From assembly GCA_045121195.1 (NCBI GenBank), contig JBGVFO010000211.1:1-10602 (forward strand): a DNA stretch of 10,602 bases, written 5' to 3'. Shown here in pieces: positions 7,420 to 10,602 of the stretch; positions within the stretch are counted from its first letter, which is position 1, and every line of letters starts with the position of its first letter. The notes beneath the pieces were generated by a model that was not told the origin of the DNA, did not search any database, and was given only the letters and a program-made list of their open reading frames with translations. A program made the position numbers and the translations under genes. This DNA is from RGIG8775 sp045121195 (GTDB lineage: Bacteria; Bacillota; Clostridia; Oscillospirales; CAG-272).

Positions 7420-8560
7420 AGATGGTTCTTCCTTTCTTGATGGTTCTTACGACGTTGATATCTTCGTCGGCAATGATAATGTCAGCATCCTTCCCTGCCT
7501 CAAGAGAGCCGATACGGTCCTCGAGGTGGATCGCCGTAGCGGGATTGAGGGATGCCATCTTAAAGACCTCGTTCACGGGAAGTGAGGTATGATCGAGAAC
7601 GTTCTTGACCGCATTATTGAGCTTCAAGACGCTTCCCGCAATGGTTCCGTCGGCAAGACGGCACTCGATGCCCTTGAGGAAGATGGGTTGTCCGCCAAGG
7701 GTATATTCGCCGTCGGGCATACCGCCCGCGCGGGTACAGTCGGTGATCAGCACCATCTTGTCGCCCTTGACCTTGGCAACGATGGAATACAGACCGGGAT
7801 TGATATGGAAGGTATCGGCGATCACCTCAACCGACACGTTCTCGGACGCAAGTGCCGCACCTACCACACCGGGATTGCGGTGTGCCAGCGCCGACATGGC
7901 GTTGAAAAGGTGAGTGGCGTGGTTCGCGCCGTCACGCGCCGCGCTCATCGCCTCGTCAAAGGTAGCGTCGGTGTGTCCCATAGACACGAGAACCTTGGAT
8001 ACCGCCGCCAGCTTCTTGATACAAGCGTGATCCTTGTCCATTTCGGGCGCCAGGGTCACAGACGTAATGATGTCGGCGTTCTCAAGAATGAAGTCCGCGT
8101 CGGGGACGAGAATGTTCTCCTCCGCCTGCGCCCCCTTCTTCGAGGGGTTGATGAAGGGACCCTCCGCGTGAACGCCGAGGATCTCCGCGCCGTCCCACTT
8201 CTTGCTTTCTTCCTTTACACTACGCACCGCGTTGAGGGCGGTGATGATCTCGTCCTTTGCCACCGTCATGGTGGTGGGAAGGAAGGACGTCACGCCGTTC
8301 TGCGCCACGCCGTACGCCATTTTTTTGATGCCCTCGGGCTTGGCGTCACAGGTATCCTCACCGAGGTATCCGTGAATATGAATGTCCACAAGACCGGGTG
8401 CTACGTACTTTCCTGCCGCGTCGATCACGTCGGCGTCCGCGGGCACGGCATCCACAATGCCCACGATCTTTCCGCTTTCGGTGTCAAACGCCAAGGCGCC
8501 GTCGCAGACGACCGCGTCGGGAAGAACGATCTTTCCGTTGATAATATAGGTCATAGCCAT
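7409..8560 (-). CDS. nagA: N-acetylglucosamine-6-phosphate deacetylase
   Basis: Cytoplasmic amidohydrolase that converts GlcNAc-6-phosphate to glucosamine-6-phosphate and acetate, the committed step of GlcNAc catabolism and recycling. The 383-residue length is normal. Motifs in order: DIHIHG (His61, His63), HAEGPF (Glu133, metal ligand), MGHTDA (His196), NHATHLFNAM (His217), LITDCTRAGG (Asp274, catalytic acid/base) and LADGTIAGS near 302-310, so all key residues of the family appear intact. The start is supported by AAGGAGA at 8569-8575, 8 nt upstream of the first ATG; a second in-frame ATG two codons later is less well placed. It is first in a leftward two-gene operon with the ROK gene, from a promoter facing away from the GH79 gene. 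No nagB (deaminase) is visible, so the next step must be encoded elsewhere. Confidence 0.95.
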   Translation of the reverse strand: MAMTYIINGKIVLPDAVVCDGALAFDTESGKIVGIVDAVPADADVIDAAGKYVAPGLVDIHIHGYLGEDTCDAKPEGIKKMAYGVAQNGVTSFLPTTMTVAKDEIITALNAVRSVKEESKKWDGAEILGVHAEGPFINPSKKGAQAEENILVPDADFILENADIITSVTLAPEMDKDHACIKKLAAVSKVLVSMGHTDATFDEAMSAARDGANHATHLFNAMSALAHRNPGVVGAALASENVSVEVIADTFHINPGLYSIVAKVKGDKMVLITDCTRAGGMPDGEYTLGGQPIFLKGIECRLADGTIAGSVLKLNNAVKNVLDHTSLPVNEVFKMASLNPATAIHLEDRIGSLEAGKDADIIIADEDINVVRTIKKGRTIYVA

Positions 8561-8589
8561 TGCAAAAATCTCCTTGCAAAAATTTCTCC
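8560..8589 (-). repeat. Tandemly duplicated Shine-Dalgarno segment before nagA
   Basis: Read on the minus strand, GGAGAAATTTTTGCAA is followed immediately by AGGAGATTTTTGCAATG. The two units are nearly identical, with 2 nt of length difference. Only the nearer GGAGA (5-nt core within 8569-8575) is spaced correctly for the nagA ATG; the second lies about 24 nt upstream of it. Confidence 0.6.
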
Positions 8590-8595
8590 GTTTAC

Positions 8596-8624
8596 ATTAT
8601 ACCAAAAAAGCAAGAGCAAAGCAA
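8596..8624 (-). promoter_or_regulatory. Promoter of the nagA-ROK operon
   Basis: On the minus strand a perfect TATAAT (8596-8601) is preceded by TGG (8602-8604), giving an extended -10. The hexamer 17 nt upstream, TTGCTT (8619-8624), is a poor -35 and overlaps the first CAATATTTT copy (8622-8630). Expected transcription start is about 30 nt before the nagA ATG. Confidence 0.65.
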
Positions 8625-8658
8625 TATTTTTTTACAATATTTTCCCGAACAAATATTG
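8622..8658. promoter_or_regulatory. Candidate operator between divergent promoters
   Basis: CAATATTTT occurs twice in direct orientation (8622-8630, 8635-8643), and the second copy is matched by an inverted AAATATTG (8651-8658), giving an 8-bp perfect dyad with an 8-bp TCCCGAAC spacer. The array overlaps the nagA -35 and ends 22 bp before the GH79 -35, so one DNA-binding protein could act on both promoters. No regulator gene is visible nearby. Inferred from symmetry and location. Confidence 0.45.
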
Positions 8659-8680
8659 ATTTTTCGGAATACCGCCCATC

Positions 8681-8710
8681 TTGACACGGCGATCGGTTTT
8701 GCTGTATAAT
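8681..8710 (+). promoter_or_regulatory. Consensus sigma-A promoter of the GH79 gene
   Basis: Perfect TTGACA (8681-8686) and perfect TATAAT (8705-8710) are 18 nt apart. The leader to the ATG is under 30 nt, too short for a riboswitch, and carries AAGGAGA (8734-8740), 5 nt before the start codon. Such a strong promoter is expected to be either constitutive or kept in check by a repressor. Confidence 0.8.
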
Positions 8711-8745
8711 AGAGGTGTCCAGTCTTATCAAAAAAGGAGAACAAC

Positions 8746-10278
8746 ATGGCAGAGCGTATTCAATTACAGCCGTCGGCTCTCAAGGAGCTTCGCACGGTAA
8801 ACCCCGCCCTGATTTCCTATAACGTAGAAATGACCGAGGTGACGGGCGGCACCTTCTGGAAGGCATATACCGACGCCCAGATCGACGGAACCGAGCAGGT
8901 TCCTCCCCCCGACTTTTCCAAGGGGCTTGCCGCTATGCATCAGTGGTACGATCCCATCGACACCGCAAATCCCCGTCTTATCAAGCTGGCGAAGGCGCTC
9001 GGCAAATGCTGGATCCGCGTTTCGGGTACCTGGGCAACCAAGACCTACTACGATTTTGAGGACGCCTATCCCAAGGGGACCACGCCCGAGGGCTACCAGA
9101 ACGTCTTAAAAAAGGAGCAGTGGATCAGCCTTCTCAATTTTGTCAAGGCGGTAAACGGGCGTCTGAAGATCTCGGTTGCCAACTGCGACGGTCTTCACGC
9201 CGCAGACGAGCCTTGGAATCCCTCCCAGGCAGAAAAAATCTTCTCCCTCAGCCGTGAGCACGGCGTTCCGATCGAGGCGGTCGAGTTCGTCAATGAGCCT
9301 AATATGCTCACGATGACGGGCTTCCCCAAGGGCTATACCCCCGCAGACTTCCGCCGCGACCAGGATATTTTCCACAAGTGGGTACGGGCAAATTACCCCG
9401 AGTGTATGATCGTAGGACCCAGTGATACCGACCCCAATGCTATGGCGGTCGATGCTTGGGGCAATCCTCAGCCCCACACAGGCGCGCTCGACACGGCGGG
9501 AATTGCCGCCGCAATGGCGTACTGCACCACAGGCGAGCTTTTGGACGGCTGCACCGAAAAGCTTGACGTATTCAGCTATCACTACTATAACGGCGTTTCC
9601 GAGCGTATGGCAGCCATGATGCCCAGCGCCTTTACGCCTGCAGAGGGTGCTATGAGCGAGGCGTATCTCGGCGCCGCTTCTCATTCCGCGAAATGCTTCA
9701 CCTCCTACCGTGACAAATACTGTCCCGGCGGCGAGATGTGGGTCACCGAGTCGGGTGACGCGGGCGCCGGAGGTCACACCTGGGCATCCACCTATCTTGA
9801 GGTTCCCAGAACCCTCAACGAGATCGGCGGCTTCGCTACCGTTACGAACGGCATGATCTTCCACAATACCCTTGCCTCCTCCGATTACGGCTGGCTGAAG
9901 CACGGCACCTTCGTGCCCCGTCCCAGCTACTTCTCGGTGCTTCTCTGGAAAAAGCTGATGGGCAACACCGTTTACGATTCCGGCGAGGCGATCCGTGAGG
10001 GCGCTCACGTATACGCTCACTCCCGCGCCGACGGCAAGGAGGGCGTGGTGTATCTCGTGATCAACAACTCCTGGACCGAAGCCACCACCGTTTCCCTGCC
10101 CTCCACCGCTACCGTTTACGCACTGACGGGCAACGGCTCTCTCCGTTCCCGTACCATGCTTCTCAACGGCAAGGAGCTGGCGCTCGGTGAGAACGACGAG
10201 CTTCCCGCCCTTGAAGGCGTGACCGCCAACGGCACCGTCGAGGTCGCCCCCGGCGGATGTACCTTTATCGTTCTGTAA
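8746..10278 (+). CDS. Cytoplasmic GH79-like glycosidase (heparanase/beta-glucuronidase type)
   Basis: Predicted retaining glycosidase of clan GH-A, 510 residues, with no signal peptide or membrane segment, so probably cytoplasmic. The opening (NPRLIKLAKALGKCWIRVSGT, 75-95) resembles the heparanase segment where the barrel begins. VEFVNEPN (179-186) places the probable acid/base at Glu184; EMWVTESGDAGAGG (330-343) places the probable nucleophile at Glu335. The later stretch PRPSYFSVLLWKKLMGNTV (391-409) matches the heparanase pattern PDYWxSLLFKKLVGTKV, and residues about 410-510 look like the C-terminal beta-sandwich. GH79 enzymes release glucuronic acid or 4-O-methyl-glucuronic acid, or cut heparan sulfate. 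Inside the cell the substrate should be an imported oligosaccharide. The start is fixed by a well-spaced AAGGAGA and a consensus promoter. GH39 or GH30 relatives are less likely alternatives. Divergent from nagA-ROK, probably functionally linked. Confidence 0.75.
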   Translation: MAERIQLQPSALKELRTVNPALISYNVEMTEVTGGTFWKAYTDAQIDGTEQVPPPDFSKGLAAMHQWYDPIDTANPRLIKLAKALGKCWIRVSGTWATKTYYDFEDAYPKGTTPEGYQNVLKKEQWISLLNFVKAVNGRLKISVANCDGLHAADEPWNPSQAEKIFSLSREHGVPIEAVEFVNEPNMLTMTGFPKGYTPADFRRDQDIFHKWVRANYPECMIVGPSDTDPNAMAVDAWGNPQPHTGALDTAGIAAAMAYCTTGELLDGCTEKLDVFSYHYYNGVSERMAAMMPSAFTPAEGAMSEAYLGAASHSAKCFTSYRDKYCPGGEMWVTESGDAGAGGHTWASTYLEVPRTLNEIGGFATVTNGMIFHNTLASSDYGWLKHGTFVPRPSYFSVLLWKKLMGNTVYDSGEAIREGAHVYAHSRADGKEGVVYLVINNSWTEATTVSLPSTATVYALTGNGSLRSRTMLLNGKELALGENDELPALEGVTANGTVEVAPGGCTFIVL

Positions 10279-10284
10279 TGCAAT

Positions 10285-10310
10285 AAAAAAAGACACCACA
10301 AGGGGTGCTT
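10285..10310. terminator. Imperfect hairpin just after the GH79 gene
   Basis: AAG-A-CACC (10290-10297) pairs with GGTG-CTT (10304-10310) through 7 bp with one bulged A and an ACAAGG loop. It lies close behind the GH79 stop, where its terminator is expected, but the plus-strand tail is CTCAT, without a U tract. On the minus strand the stem runs into seven Ts. It may be an eroded bidirectional terminator that now works mainly leftward. Confidence 0.45.
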
Positions 10311-10337
10311 CTCATAAGGATATTTACCTGACACACG

Positions 10338-10385
10338 GTAGGGGCGAACTGTGTTCGCCCGCGGGAGACCGCAGGTCTCCCCTAC
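10338..10385. repeat. Double-hairpin intergenic repeat, three-way-junction shape
   Basis: Two perfect 8-bp hairpins stand side by side: GGGCGAAC/GTTCGCCC (10342-10360, loop TGT) and GGGAGACC/GGTCTCCC (10363-10381, loop GCA). They are separated by GC and enclosed by GTAG/CTAC (10338-10341 and 10382-10385). All 48 nt but eight can pair at once as a three-way junction. It is richer in G and C than the flanking sequence and contains no gene. This resembles the small multi-copy palindromic repeats (REP/MITE-like) I recall from gut Clostridia genomes; copy number cannot be judged from one window. Confidence 0.65.
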
Positions 10386-10421
10386 GGATAAGAAAAACTT
10401 GATATGCAGAAAGCAAAGAGA

Positions 10422-10449
10422 TAACCCCGACAGATCACTGTCGGGGTTA
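10422..10449 (-). terminator. 12-bp hairpin after the right-edge gene
   Basis: TAACCCCGACAG (10422-10433) pairs perfectly with CTGTCGGGGTTA (10438-10449) around an ATCA loop. It starts 4 nt after the stop of the leftward right-edge gene. The minus-strand tail TCTCTTTGC is only moderately U-rich, so it is a fair terminator for that gene or a 3'-end stabilising stem. Confidence 0.6.
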
Positions 10450-10453
10450 AGTA

Positions 10454-10602
10454 TTAATTCAATGAAATGCCCTCTGCATTGATTCGAATTGAGTAAAACA
10501 AATTAAAAACTTCCTCTTTAGGATTTAACGTGCGATACATATTTATCAATCTTCTTTTTCCAACTCTTCGATCAAGTATGGCGAAAATACGAATAATCAT
10601 GT
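10454..10602 (-). CDS. 3' end of a conserved hypothetical gene (SF0329-like)
   Basis: The last 48 codons of a leftward gene that enters from the right edge. The frame is open from the edge to a TAA at 10456-10454. The peptide contains FAILDRRVGKRRLINM, then FNLFYSIRINAEGI near the C-terminus. This LDRRVGKR ... FYxxRxxAEGI pattern is one I associate with small bacterial hypothetical proteins annotated SF0329 family; that is recollection, not a search. The Met at 10600-10598 is probably internal, since the conserved block begins right after it and family members are longer. Function unknown. It is lower in G+C than the neighbouring genes. A 12-bp hairpin follows directly after the stop. Confidence 0.6.
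   Translation of the reverse strand, partial: MIIRIFAILDRRVGKRRLINMYRTLNPKEEVFNLFYSIRINAEGISLN

Noticed and set aside
5977..7440. A 487-codon plus-strand open frame opposite the ROK gene
   Set aside because: It starts inside the nagA-ROK terminator, lacks a Shine-Dalgarno site, shows no domain pattern, and is antisense to a well-supported kinase-like gene.
8711..8745. Possible riboswitch or glmS-type leader before the sugar genes
   Set aside because: The leaders on both sides of the divergent region are only about 30 nt, too short for a known riboswitch.
9106..10299. A 397-codon minus-strand open frame opposite the GH79 gene
   Set aside because: Antisense shadow with Gly/Val/His-rich composition; the plus-strand gene has a consensus promoter, a ribosome binding site and catalytic motifs.
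10338..10449. Possible CRISPR array or attachment site because of several palindromes in a row
   Set aside because: The palindromes differ in sequence, there are no regularly spaced identical repeats or spacers, and no integrase or Cas gene is present.

Overview
The window looks like chromosomal DNA of an anaerobic, carbohydrate-degrading Gram-positive bacterium, most likely an uncultured gut-type Clostridia relative. The reasons are strong AGGAGG-like ribosome binding sites, sigma-A type promoters (three of them with a TGG-TATA extended -10), a lipobox lipoprotein, U-tract terminators between nearly every unit, and proteins of carbohydrate metabolism that resemble Firmicutes families. The genus cannot be read from the sequence. 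Product calls rest on motifs recognised by eye, with no database search.

Layout, left to right. (1) At the left edge an extended -10 promoter reads leftward into a reading frame cut by the edge, next to two hairpin terminators (about 1-170). (2) A leftward gene (176-1987) encodes a lipoprotein with a ConA-like middle and a C-terminal SGNH/GDSL hydrolase domain. (3) After a terminator hairpin (2160-2192), a large leftward gene (2207-5866) encodes a secreted protein of about 1,219 residues: ConA-like domain, Fn3-like region, DNRLRE-type domain, and a clan GH-A catalytic domain resembling GH50 agarases. (4) A strong terminator (5988-6020) ends a leftward two-gene operon: nagA (7409-8560, GlcNAc-6-phosphate deacetylase), overlapping by 11 bp with a ROK-family sugar-kinase-like gene (6034-7419). 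(5) A divergent promoter region (8561-8745) with an 8-bp inverted repeat and an extra direct copy separates nagA from a rightward gene (8746-10278) for a cytoplasmic GH79 (heparanase/beta-glucuronidase-like) enzyme. (6) The right end has an eroded hairpin, a 48-nt double-hairpin repeat that could fold as a three-way junction, a 12-bp terminator-like hairpin, and the 3' end of a leftward gene that continues beyond the window.

How the genes may work together (inference): the secreted GH-A enzyme and the surface SGNH lipoprotein, each with its own promoter, would act on polymers outside the cell. The divergent GH79/nagA-ROK pair looks like a cytoplasmic module in which GH79 removes a uronic acid from short imported glycans, the kinase-like protein may phosphorylate the released amino sugar, and NagA deacetylates GlcNAc-6-P to GlcN-6-P. 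This would suit uronate-HexNAc glycans such as glycosaminoglycan fragments, but no transporter, lyase, sulfatase or nagB is present in the window to confirm it.
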